Assembly: GCA_002336895.1 (NCBI GenBank)
Contig: DDFC01000015.1
Location: 1-48,860, forward strand
Direction: 5' to 3'
DNA length: 48,860 nucleotides
DNA from: Verrucomicrobiaceae bacterium UBA1938
Lineage (GTDB): Bacteria; Verrucomicrobiota; Verrucomicrobiia; Verrucomicrobiales; Verrucomicrobiaceae
This document shows positions 6,666-14,061 of this stretch, in pieces. A program made the position numbers and the translations under genes. The notes under the pieces were generated by a model that had not been told where the DNA came from, made no database searches, and saw only the letters and a program-made list of their open reading frames with translations. Positions within the stretch are counted from its first letter, which is position 1. Each line of letters starts with the position of its first letter.

Positions 6666-9376
6666 TCCACGTAGAGCAGCGCATTGGAGCTGAGGAGGGC
6701 GTGGCAGAAGGCGGTGAGGCCGAGGAAGGCGGGGTCTGCATTCGTCTTGGACGGGGCGCCCTGCTCCACCTCCAGAGGCGTGGGGTTCTTCTGGTAGTAG
6801 CCGGTCTGAGCCTGGACAAACTCGACGCTCTCCTGGACATCGGACTCTGAGGGAGCGCGGCCGTTTATCAGCTTCCAGGCGAGGCGGATTTCTTCCGCGA
6901 GGTCTTTGCCGGCGTCTGCCTGCACACGCTGGGCGAACTGCTGCGCATATACTCGCATGATGGTGCTGTTCATGAGCAGGAGGCTCTGCGGGCTGACGGT
7001 GGTGACGGCGCGGGCGTCGCAGCTGGGCTCCATGACGGGGGCATCAAAGGTGGCAAACATCTCCAGCGGGCGGGAGCGGCGGACCTGCACGTAGATGCTG
7101 CGGCGGAACTCTGCGCCATTGAGCGGAACGATTTTGCCGGAGGGACGGCCTGCGGTGTCTGTGGTGTCGATGCCGATGACGACCTGCCCTTCCTCGGTGA
7201 ACATGACGGGCACGGGAGCGCCGCCGACCTGGGGATTGAGCCTGCCGCTGACGGAGAGGAAGGTGTCCCGCAGGATCTCAGCCTCGATGCGGCGTACGCT
7301 CATGCGGCTGAGGTAGGAGTTGTCGGGGTCGATGCGATCACGGGCGGCATCGCGGGTGGAGGTCTGGCGGTAGGTGCGCGAGGTCATGATCTCGCGGTGG
7401 AGCTGCTTGAGGCTCCAGCCACGAGCGACGAAGTCTGAGGCGAGCCAGTCGAGGAGTTCGGGGTGGGTGGGCTTGCTGCCGAGCTGGCCGAAATCTCCGG
7501 GAGTGGCGACGATGCCTTTGCCAAAGTGGTGCATCCAGACGCGGTTCACCATGACACGGGCGACGAGGGGATGCCGACCATCGGTCAGCTCGGTGGCGAG
7601 GGCGAGACGGCGGCCGGTGGTGGCAAGCGCGGGGTTTTTCTCAGGGATCTCGACTTTGCGGAAGGCGGCGAGGACGGTGAGATCGCTGGGGGAGACCTGC
7701 TCTTTGGGCTGGTCGAACTGACCGCGGTTGAAGATGAAGGTGGCGGGGACGGTGCCGGGCTTCTTGGGCAGCTCGGTAAAGGCGTGGAGGAACTCCTGCC
7801 TGGGCTTGGTGGCACGCACGGCGGCGGCATCTGCAGCCATCTTTTTCAGGGTGTCGGCATGCTTGGTCTTGTAGGTGGTGTCGTAGAGGTAGAGGGAGCC
7901 GGAGCTGAGCTGGTTCACCCGTGGCCAGGCCTTGAGGAGCTTGGTCTGGTCTGCGGTGCGCTTTTTCACCTCGGTGCGGTAGGCGGTGCGGAGGGGATCG
8001 CGGTCTTTTTCAGGGGCTTTGGCCAGCTCCTTTTCCAGCACTTCGGTGATGAACTCCTCGGCCTTGGCATTGCGTGCGGCGTCGAGCTTCTTGGCCTCCT
8101 CTTCGATTTTGGCGGACTCGGCGATCTCCTTTTGCGTGAGGAGGGAGACGAGACGACCGCCGGGAGAGCGCCAGGCCTTGGTGTCAAAGCCGGGCTCAAA
8201 GACGGCGCGCAGGCGGTAGTAGTCGGCCTGGGAGATGGGATCGTAGCGGTGATCGTGGCACTGGGCGCAGCCGATGGTGAGGCCGTAGAGGGAGGTGCCG
8301 ACCATTTTGAGCGTGTCGGCGATGTTGGCATTCTGCGTGGCGGCGTCGTTGGTCTCTCCGGTGCCATTGGGGGACATGCGGAGGAAGCCGGTGGCGGCGA
8401 GTTTGTCGATGGCGTCCGGCGAGAGGTCTTTGTACGGCTGGGGCACCATCTCGTCTCCGGCGAGCTGCTCGCGGAGGAACTGGTCAAAGGGCTTGTCCCT
8501 GTTGAGAGAGCTGATGACGTAGTCGCGGTATTTCCAGGCCCACTGGCGCTCGAGGTCTTTTTCGCCATAGCCTTCGCTGTCGGCGTAGCCTGCGGCATCG
8601 AGCCAGTGGCGGCCCCAGCGCTCGCCGTAGTGGGGGGAGGCGAGGAGGCGGTCCACCAGACGCTGCACGCTGGTCTCGGGATCTTTGATGTAGGCGGCGA
8701 CGAAGGCATCCACCTCCTGCGGCGTGGGCGGCAGGCCAAGGAGATCAAAGCTGGCGCGGCGAATGAAGGTGACGGGATCTGCCTCCGGGGAGAAAGAGAG
8801 GCCTTTCTCCTTCAATTTGGCGGCGATGAAGGCGTCTATCCCAAGTTTCAGGTTTAAAGTTTCAGGTTTCAAGCTGCTCGCCTGCGGAGCGGTCAGGGAA
8901 CTTGAAACGTTTGACTTTAAACTTGGAACTTTGGGATGGGTGATGGGCTGGAGGGACCACCAGGCGCGCTCCTCATCGGTGAAGGCGTGCTCGGGGCCGA
9001 GTTTTTCGGGCTCGGGGCGCATGGTCCTGGCGCCCTGGGCCACCCAGGCCTCCAAGGTGGCGATGTCCGCATCTTTGAGCTTTGCCTTGCCCTTGGGCAT
9101 GTCGCCTTTTTTAACGAGGTCGATGAGGTGGCTCTCCGCCGCCTTTCCGGGGACGATGACGGGGCCGTCTTTGCCGCCCTTGAGAATGAAGCGCGCGAGG
9201 CGGACATCGAGGCCGCCTTTCATCTCGCCATCTTCGCCGTGGCAGTGGAAGCAGTGCGTCTTCAGGATGGGGCGCACGTCTTTTTCAAACATCACCTGTG
9301 CAGGGGCGGCCCAGGCGGAAAAAGGGGCGGCGGCCAGCAACAGGAATGCCGGGTACGTATGAGAGGCGCGTGTCAT
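6662..9376 (-). CDS. PSCyt1-DUF1549-DUF1553 protein (planctomycete-type cytochrome c domain)
   Basis: A secreted or periplasmic protein of about 904 residues. The chosen ATG at 9376 begins a good signal peptide (MTRASHTYPAFLLLAAAPFSAWA); an upstream in-frame start would only add unlikely residues. Right after it comes the PSCyt1 region with haem-binding CFHCH, then DUF1549 (RRASFDLLGLPPTP, RHWLDAAGYADSEGYG) and DUF1553 (VNRVWMHHFGKGIVATPGDFG). Such proteins are numerous in Planctomycetes and Verrucomicrobia; a role in polysaccharide degradation or associated redox chemistry has been proposed but is not established. It usually pairs with a DUF1501 gene, which is absent here. A 96-base palindromic element (8840-8935) is inserted in frame between PSCyt1 and DUF1549. 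Confidence 0.92.
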   Translation of the reverse strand: MTRASHTYPAFLLLAAAPFSAWAAPAQVMFEKDVRPILKTHCFHCHGEDGEMKGGLDVRLARFILKGGKDGPVIVPGKAAESHLIDLVKKGDMPKGKAKLKDADIATLEAWVAQGARTMRPEPEKLGPEHAFTDEERAWWSLQPITHPKVPSLKSNVSSSLTAPQASSLKPETLNLKLGIDAFIAAKLKEKGLSFSPEADPVTFIRRASFDLLGLPPTPQEVDAFVAAYIKDPETSVQRLVDRLLASPHYGERWGRHWLDAAGYADSEGYGEKDLERQWAWKYRDYVISSLNRDKPFDQFLREQLAGDEMVPQPYKDLSPDAIDKLAATGFLRMSPNGTGETNDAATQNANIADTLKMVGTSLYGLTIGCAQCHDHRYDPISQADYYRLRAVFEPGFDTKAWRSPGGRLVSLLTQKEIAESAKIEEEAKKLDAARNAKAEEFITEVLEKELAKAPEKDRDPLRTAYRTEVKKRTADQTKLLKAWPRVNQLSSGSLYLYDTTYKTKHADTLKKMAADAAAVRATKPRQEFLHAFTELPKKPGTVPATFIFNRGQFDQPKEQVSPSDLTVLAAFRKVEIPEKNPALATTGRRLALATELTDGRHPLVARVMVNRVWMHHFGKGIVATPGDFGQLGSKPTHPELLDWLASDFVARGWSLKQLHREIMTSRTYRQTSTRDAARDRIDPDNSYLSRMSVRRIEAEILRDTFLSVSGRLNPQVGGAPVPVMFTEEGQVVIGIDTTDTAGRPSGKIVPLNGAEFRRSIYVQVRRSRPLEMFATFDAPVMEPSCDARAVTTVSPQSLLLMNSTIMRVYAQQFAQRVQADAGKDLAEEIRLAWKLINGRAPSESDVQESVEFVQAQTGYYQKNPTPLEVEQGAPSKTNADPAFLGLTAFCHALLSSNALLYVD
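8840..8935. repeat. Palindromic element inserted in frame in the PSCyt1 gene
   Basis: Two imperfect inverted arms of 34-35 bases (8840-8873 and 8901-8935), built from repeated GTTTCAAG/GTTTAAAG-type words, enclose a 27-base loop that itself contains the CCTGCGGAGC core also seen at 81-104. The total of 96 bases equals 32 codons, so the reading frame is kept. The AT-rich arms contrast with the GC-rich gene. The encoded stretch falls between the PSCyt1 and DUF1549 domains, a place that tolerates a linker. It resembles in principle the palindromic elements found inside Rickettsia genes. Confidence 0.75.
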
Positions 9377-9522
9377 GCTGCGGAAGATACGGGGAGGCTG
9401 CGGCGGCTCTTGCATCTACGTAGGGAGAGCAGGCCGCAGGCAGGCGAACGGCGAGCGTTTTCTGTGCCAGCACCGAGTGTGTGAGAACGCTGCTTTCAGA
9501 CTGACGAGTGCGCCTCCCCCCC

Positions 9523-9813
9523 TCACTCCAGCGCGCGAAGGTAGTCGTAGGTGTAGAGGCCGGTGTTGTGGCCGTCGCTGAAATCGAACTGGATGGCGTA
9601 GCCGCCGACGACGCGCCAGTCTTTGACGGTGACGCCGGGATAGCTCTTCTGGTCTGTGCCGCCGATCTTGCGGCCGAGGAGGTCGCGCTCTCCGGTGTTT
9701 TCGGCGCTGGGGGAGGCGGCGCGGAGCTTTTCCATGGAGAGGTATTGCTCGGTGCCGTCGCTCCAGATGATGGCGACTTCGGAGCCGATGAGTTCCAGGC
9801 GGGTGGGGGTCAT
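9523..9813 (-). CDS. DUF971 protein (gamma-butyrobetaine hydroxylase N-terminal-like domain)
   Basis: A 96-residue single-domain protein. The DUF971 pattern is visible: an N-terminal strand with IIWSDG, then LRAASPSAENTGERDLLG and a C-terminal VVGGYAIQFDFSDGHNTGLYTYDYLR. This domain is found alone in bacteria, fused to Mrp/HCF101-type Fe-S proteins in plastids, and as the N-terminal zinc domain of gamma-butyrobetaine hydroxylase. The exact role is unknown; an Fe-S link is the usual suggestion. It lies downstream of rpsD but is separated from it by a strong terminator, so it probably has its own promoter or depends on read-through. Confidence 0.85.
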   Translation of the reverse strand: MTPTRLELIGSEVAIIWSDGTEQYLSMEKLRAASPSAENTGERDLLGRKIGGTDQKSYPGVTVKDWRVVGGYAIQFDFSDGHNTGLYTYDYLRALE

Positions 9814-9845
9814 GGGAAAAGAAAAGGCAGAACGGGTGGAAAAGC

Positions 9846-9873
9846 AAAAGGGACGCCCGAAAGCGTCCCTTTT
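9846..9873 (-). terminator. Intrinsic terminator of the ribosomal protein operon
   Basis: A perfect 11-base stem (AAAAGGGACGC / GCGTCCCTTTT) with a 6-base loop is followed on the minus strand by TTTTGCTTTT-like sequence. It lies 26 bases after the rpsD stop codon and ends the rpmJ-rpsM-rpsK-rpsD transcript. Confidence 0.9.
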
Positions 9874-9899
9874 GAAGTTTGAAGCCGAATCCGGGAGGA

Positions 9900-10514
9900 T
9901 TAACGGGAGTAGAGTTCGACGACGAGCTGCTCGTTGGCGATGGGGTTGATCTCCTCGCGCACGGGGACGCGGTTGATCACGCCGCTCATCTTGTCGCGGT
10001 CCACAGTCATCCAGTCCGGGGAGGGAGTGCCCTGGGTCATTTCGAGGAAACGACCGACGAGCTGCTGGCTGCGCTGGCTGCTGGAGCGGGCGGCGACGAC
10101 GTCACCGGGCTTGCACTGGTAGCTGGCGATGTTGACGACCTTACCGTTCACGGTGATGTGGCGGTGGCTGACGAGCTGGCGGGAGGCGAAGCGGGTGTTG
10201 GCATAGCCCATGCGGAACACGACGTTGTCGAGGCGCAGTTCGAGCATCTGCAGGAGGTTTTCACCGGTCACGCCCTTGCGGCGCTGAGCTTCGGCGAAGA
10301 AGCGGCGGAACTGCTTCTCCATGAGACCGTACTGGAAGCGAAGCTTCTGCTTCTCGGCCAGGGCGGTGCCGTATTCGGACATCTTGCGACGGGTGTTGCG
10401 AGCGCCGTGCTGTCCTGGGGGGAAGTTGCGGGTTTCGAGGGACTTGGAAGGGCCGAAAATCGCAATGCCGAAGCGGCGGTTGATCTTTTCGCGAGGACCA
10501 GTGTAACGAGCCAT
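9900..10514 (-). CDS. rpsD: 30S ribosomal protein S4
   Basis: A 204-residue protein of normal S4 length. It begins MARYTGPREKINRRFG and carries the S4 RNA-binding domain (LRLDNVVFRMGYANTRFASRQLVSHRHITVNG). S4 binds 16S rRNA early in 30S assembly and is an autoregulator of its operon in Escherichia coli. It is the last gene of the ribosomal string, followed by the terminator at 9846-9873. The usual next genes, rpoA and rplQ, are not here. Confidence 0.98.
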   Translation of the reverse strand: MARYTGPREKINRRFGIAIFGPSKSLETRNFPPGQHGARNTRRKMSEYGTALAEKQKLRFQYGLMEKQFRRFFAEAQRRKGVTGENLLQMLELRLDNVVFRMGYANTRFASRQLVSHRHITVNGKVVNIASYQCKPGDVVAARSSSQRSQQLVGRFLEMTQGTPSPDWMTVDRDKMSGVINRVPVREEINPIANEQLVVELYSR

Positions 10515-10541
10515 AGTGTGAGAGAGAAAGGTGCTGAAGGA

Positions 10542-11090
10542 TTAGACGCGACGGGCTTTGGGCGGACGGCAGCCGTTGTGCGGGATGGGGGTCACGTCCT
10601 TGATGGTGGTCACTTCGACACCGAGAGCCTGGACTGCACGCACGGCGGACTCACGGCCGGAGCCGGGGCCGCGAAGGCGGACTTCAGCCTCACGGAGACC
10701 GTGGCCCATGGCCTGACGGCAGGCGTCCTGAGCGACGACCTGTGCGGCGTAGGCGGTGCCTTTACGGGAGCCGCGGAAGCCCATCTTGCCAGCTGTGGAC
10801 CAGCCGATCACGCCACCGATGCGGTCGGTGATGGTGACGATGGTGTTGTTGAAGGTGGCATAGACGTGCACGATGCCCTGGGAGACGTTCTTGGAGCCCT
10901 TGGCCTTGACGATCTTCTGCTGTTCGGCGCTTTCGCCACCGATCTCGAGCCAGACGCTCTGGGAAACCTGCTTGTCACCACTGGTGGAAGCGCGCTGATC
11001 TGCGGGTGCGGCAGGAGCAGGAGCGGCAGGTGCTGCAGCCGGAGCGGGCGCTGCGGCAGCGGGTGCGGTGGGGGTCGTTTCGTCGGCCAT
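10542..11090 (-). CDS. rpsK: 30S ribosomal protein S11 with Ala/Pro-rich N-terminal extension
   Basis: The S11 core is complete from about residue 66 (GIVHVYATFNNTIVTITD ... GPGSGRESAVRAVQ ... PIPHNGCRPPKARRV). It forms part of the 30S platform. The 182 residues exceed the usual 125-130: about 50 residues of Ala, Pro and small polar residues precede the core. No other Met lies between residue 1 and the core, and the ATG at 11090 leaves a normal 31-base gap from rpsM, so the extension appears genuinely translated. It sits between rpsM and rpsD. Confidence 0.97.
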   Translation of the reverse strand: MADETTPTAPAAAAPAPAAAPAAPAPAAPADQRASTSGDKQVSQSVWLEIGGESAEQQKIVKAKGSKNVSQGIVHVYATFNNTIVTITDRIGGVIGWSTAGKMGFRGSRKGTAYAAQVVAQDACRQAMGHGLREAEVRLRGPGSGRESAVRAVQALGVEVTTIKDVTPIPHNGCRPPKARRV

Positions 11091-11121
11091 GATATGTGAA
11101 CGTGTCTTTCTTTAATTCTGA

Positions 11122-11496
11122 TTACTTCGACTTCTGGGCGCCCACGGTCTTGCGCGGTCCCTTGCGGGTGCGGGCGTTGGTGTGGGTGCGCTGGCCGCGC
11201 ACTGGCAGGCCACGGCGATGACGGTGAGCGCGGTAGCAGTTGATGCCCAGGATGCGCTTCATGTGCATCTGCAGCTCACGACGAAGGTCGCCTTCGATCG
11301 GAATCTTCAGCCCCTGGATGGTCTGGGTGATGGCGGCGATCTGCTCGTCGGTCAGCTCGCCCGCACGGATGTTGGGGTCGATGTTGGTGGCAGCAAGAAC
11401 TTTGCGGCTGAGCGGAAGACCGATGCCATAGATGTAGGGCAGCGAGTATTCGATTTTCTTCTCGTTCGGGATTTCAACTCCAAGCAGGCGGGCCAT
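11122..11496 (-). CDS. rpsM: 30S ribosomal protein S13
   Basis: A 124-residue protein of normal length, with MARLLGVEIPNEKKI, the helix-two-turns-helix region (IYGIGLPLSRKVLAATNI) and the basic tail RGLPVRGQRTHTNARTRKG typical of S13, which contacts 16S rRNA and the 50S subunit in the head of the 30S subunit. It is second in the string after rpmJ, with a 33-base gap. Confidence 0.98.
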   Translation of the reverse strand: MARLLGVEIPNEKKIEYSLPYIYGIGLPLSRKVLAATNIDPNIRAGELTDEQIAAITQTIQGLKIPIEGDLRRELQMHMKRILGINCYRAHRHRRGLPVRGQRTHTNARTRKGPRKTVGAQKSK

Positions 11497-11529
11497 AGGT
11501 CAGGTAGAATGAGGTGTTTTGAAAAAGAA

Positions 11530-11643
11530 TTAACCCTGACGCTGTTTGTGGCGCGGATTTTTGCAGACAACACGGACAACACCTTTGCGGCGGATCACGC
11601 GGCAAAGTTCGCAGAGGGGTTTAACGGAGGTACGGACGCGCAT
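11530..11643 (-). CDS. rpmJ: 50S ribosomal protein L36
   Basis: A 37-residue protein read directly from the sequence: MRVRTSVKPLCELCRVIRRK followed by GVVRVVCKNPRHKQRQG. It is the zinc-ribbon form of L36, with Cys at 11, 14 and 27 and His at 32 as ligands. It is the first gene of the minus-strand ribosomal string, in the conserved rpmJ-rpsM-rpsK-rpsD order. The ATG at 11643 is preceded by CTACTCCTG, so there is no strong ribosome-binding site, and a small hairpin with a T-run lies just upstream. Confidence 0.97.
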   Translation of the reverse strand: MRVRTSVKPLCELCRVIRRKGVVRVVCKNPRHKQRQG

Positions 11644-11657
11644 ACAGGAGTAGGGAG

Positions 11658-11682
11658 AAAAAACGTGAGTTGGGGGAACTCA
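11658..11682 (-). promoter_or_regulatory. Leader hairpin with T-run before rpmJ (possible attenuator)
   Basis: On the minus strand a 6-base stem TGAGTT / AACTCA with a CCCCC loop (11666-11682) is followed by CG and TTTTTT (11658-11663), 14 bases before the rpmJ start. No gene precedes it on that strand (the neighbour is divergent), so it is a leader structure rather than the end of another transcript. It could act as an attenuator or hide the translation start. The stem is short, so the call is tentative. Confidence 0.4.
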
Positions 11683-11823
11683 AAACCCCGCTTTGGAAGC
11701 AGGGGGCAGGATGTCTAACACAGACGTAAAGGCGCGCAAGCTGGAATTTGCTGTTTTGGCGACTTATTCACATTCGCGGAGAGGAGTTGCCCCGCCTGGA
11801 ATGAAAGACATGATGCTTTTCTG

Positions 11824-12477
11824 ATGAAAAACGTTCTCTGCTTTGGCGATTCCAACACCTGGGGCTTCATGCCCGAAAGCATCTCTCTCCCCTGCCCTGA
11901 ACGCCACCCGCATGACGTGCGGTGGACGGGCGTGCTGGCACGTGAGCTGGGCGGCGGGCACCGTGTGATCGAAGAAGGACAGAACGGTCGTACCACGGTG
12001 CATGATGATCCCTTTGCCCTGGCGCGCAATGGCAAGACGGTGCTGCCTGCGATCCTGGAGTCTCAAAAGCCGCTGGACCTGGTGGTGCTGATGCTGGGCA
12101 CGAATGACCTGAAGGCGGTGTATGGTGTGTCGCCTGGAGAGATAGCCGTGGGTGTGAAGATGCTGGCGCAGATGATCCTGGGCAGTGACGCAGGCCCGGG
12201 CAACAAGGCGCCGAAGCTGCTGCTGATGTGCCCGCCGGCGATCGGCGACCAGATGCACCTGCCGGATGTGGCGGCGAAGTTCCCGAATGGACAAAAGGAC
12301 AGCCGCAAGCTGCCCAAGTACTATGAGGCTGTGGCGAATGCGCTGGGCTGCGCCTTTCTGAATACTCAGACACTGATCGAGCCGGGCAGCGATGGCATTC
12401 ATTTGGATGCGGCTGCGCATGGACGTCTGGGCAAAGCTGTGGCAGCACAGGTGAAGTCCATCCTCCCCACCGACTGA
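11824..12477 (+). CDS. SGNH/GDSL hydrolase, arylesterase-acyltransferase type
   Basis: A 217-residue cytoplasmic-looking esterase of the SGNH fold. Catalytic Ser10 lies in CFGDSNTWG, block III is MLGTNDLK, and the Asp/His pair is in SDGIHLDAAAH. The overall pattern (DVRWTGVLARELG, VIEEGQNGRTT, PLDLVVLMLGTND) closely follows the arylesterase/acyltransferase family that includes the Mycobacterium smegmatis enzyme MsAcT. It should hydrolyse small esters or transfer acyl groups; the natural substrate is unknown. No signal peptide is seen. It is divergent from the ribosomal operon and lies 12 bases before pyrD, so the two are probably co-transcribed. Confidence 0.9.
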   Translation: MKNVLCFGDSNTWGFMPESISLPCPERHPHDVRWTGVLARELGGGHRVIEEGQNGRTTVHDDPFALARNGKTVLPAILESQKPLDLVVLMLGTNDLKAVYGVSPGEIAVGVKMLAQMILGSDAGPGNKAPKLLLMCPPAIGDQMHLPDVAAKFPNGQKDSRKLPKYYEAVANALGCAFLNTQTLIEPGSDGIHLDAAAHGRLGKAVAAQVKSILPTD

Positions 12478-12489
12478 TAAACAACACCC

Positions 12490-13518
12490 ATGACACTGAT
12501 CGAAGCTTTTTACCCCGCCCTGAAACCCCTGCTCTTCCGTCTGGACGCCGAGCGCGCCCACACGCTGACGGTGAAGATGATGATCATGGCGCACAAGCTG
12601 GGCATGCTGAAGTCCGTGGCACCGAGCAAGACGCTGCAGCCGCGCCAGGTGATGGGGCTGACGTTTCCGAATGTGATCGGGCTCGCAGCAGGGATGGACA
12701 AGTCTGCCAGTGCTGTGGATGCCTGGGGTGCGCTGGGGCTGGGTGCTGTGGAAGTGGGCACGCTGACGCCACGCCCGCAGCCGGGCAATGCGAAGCCGCG
12801 CCTCTTCCGCCTGCCAGAGCATGAGGCGCTGATCAACCGAATGGGATTTAACAATCCGGGCATCCAGTCTGCGGTGGAGAAGCTGAAGCAGCGCCGCACG
12901 AAGGCGGTGGTGGGCGTGAACATCGGCAAGAATTTTGACACGCCGAATGAGAACGCGGTGAGCGACTACCTGATCTGCCTGAAGGCTGCGTATGCTGTGG
13001 CGGACTACATCGCGGTGAACATCTCCTCCCCCAATACCAAGGGCCTGCGCGATCTGCAGGCCGAGGACGCCATGCGTACGCTGATCTCCGCGCTAAAGCA
13101 GGAGCAGGCGGTGCAAAAGCAGGCGCAGGGCAAGACCGTGCCGCTGCTGGTAAAGATCGCCCCGGACCTCAATGAGATGCAGATCGAGGCGCTGGCGCGT
13201 GTATTTAACGAGCAGGATATCGACGGCGTGATCGCCACGAACACGACGATCGAGCGCGCAGCGGTGGCGGGCCATGCCCTAGCGAATGAAACCGGCGGGC
13301 TGAGCGGCGCGCCTGTGCGCGAGCGCTCCACGCTGGTGCTGCAGGTTTTCCGCACGCTGCTGAAGGAGCAGATCCCGCTGATCGGCGTGGGCGGCATTCT
13401 TTGTGGAAATGATGCTGCTGAAAAGGTCAGGTCAGGCGCTGCGCTGGTGCAGGTGTACAGCGGTCTGGTGTATCGCGGCCCGGCGCTGGTGAGAGAGGTG
13501 CTGGAGAAGATCGGGTGA
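12490..13518 (+). CDS. pyrD: Dihydroorotate dehydrogenase (quinone), class 2
   Basis: A 342-residue FMN enzyme that oxidises dihydroorotate to orotate in pyrimidine synthesis and passes electrons to quinone. Class 2 signs are the N-terminal membrane-associating helices (FYPALKPLLFRLDAERAHTL), GLAAGMDKSASAVDAWGALG, INRMGFNNPG, the NISSPNTKGLRDLQ segment with the catalytic Ser, and the C-terminal phosphate-binding GVGGILCGNDAAEKVRSGA and VQVYSGLVYRGP. Length and start are normal. It follows the SGNH hydrolase closely. Confidence 0.97.
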   Translation: MTLIEAFYPALKPLLFRLDAERAHTLTVKMMIMAHKLGMLKSVAPSKTLQPRQVMGLTFPNVIGLAAGMDKSASAVDAWGALGLGAVEVGTLTPRPQPGNAKPRLFRLPEHEALINRMGFNNPGIQSAVEKLKQRRTKAVVGVNIGKNFDTPNENAVSDYLICLKAAYAVADYIAVNISSPNTKGLRDLQAEDAMRTLISALKQEQAVQKQAQGKTVPLLVKIAPDLNEMQIEALARVFNEQDIDGVIATNTTIERAAVAGHALANETGGLSGAPVRERSTLVLQVFRTLLKEQIPLIGVGGILCGNDAAEKVRSGAALVQVYSGLVYRGPALVREVLEKIG

Positions 13519-13646
13519 CAGAGGCAACCGCACCGCGCCTCACGGTGGCGCGGTGACTGAGAGGCGATGTTGCGTGCTGGATTTTTTCCATGCTCGTGAC
13601 TGCTGCGTGCTTGCAAATGCCCGCCCGTTTCACGAGACTTTAACGC

Positions 13647-13886
13647 ATGGACACACTTCCCAAAATTCACGACAAGCAACCCACCGGCGTCGAACTTCCT
13701 GCGGGGGACCACTGGTGGTGTGCGTGCGGGCTGAGCGGGCACCAGCCGATGTGCGATGGCAGCCACAAGGGCACGGGGTTTGGGCCAAAGAAGTTCACGC
13801 TGCCGGAGGCCAAGAAGGTGTGGCTGTGCAACTGCAAGCACAGCAAGAACCCGCCCTTCTGCGACGGCAGCCACAAGGCGCTGTGA
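13647..13886 (+). CDS. Double CDGSH iron-sulfur domain protein
   Basis: A 79-residue protein with two CDGSH-type motifs: CACGLSGHQPMCDGSH and CNCKHSKNPPFCDGSH, each C-x-C-x8-9-C-D-G-S-H, giving three Cys and one His per [2Fe-2S] cluster. Tandem CDGSH proteins are redox-active cluster carriers (the MitoNEET family). No signal peptide is seen. It stands alone, 128 bases after pyrD. The cluster-binding call is firm; the partner is unknown. Confidence 0.93.
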   Translation: MDTLPKIHDKQPTGVELPAGDHWWCACGLSGHQPMCDGSHKGTGFGPKKFTLPEAKKVWLCNCKHSKNPPFCDGSHKAL

Positions 13887-14061
13887 TTTGAAATCATGGC
13901 TGCGCCGCCTGTGCGCGGCTGATGCCTGAACGCCGAATCCGGGAAGCCGCCTGCATCCTGAGCGGAGGCCTGCGTCGTTTTTTAACAAGGAACTGCTGCG
14001 CCATGATGGGAATAAACCGCAGGGCGCGTTCTCCCATGCATACTGTTTCCACTCCAACCTC

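Noticed and set aside
13887..14061. Search for a terminator or RNA gene between the CDGSH and dsbD genes
   Set aside because: GC-rich short repeats but no stem with T-run and no RNA fold recognised.
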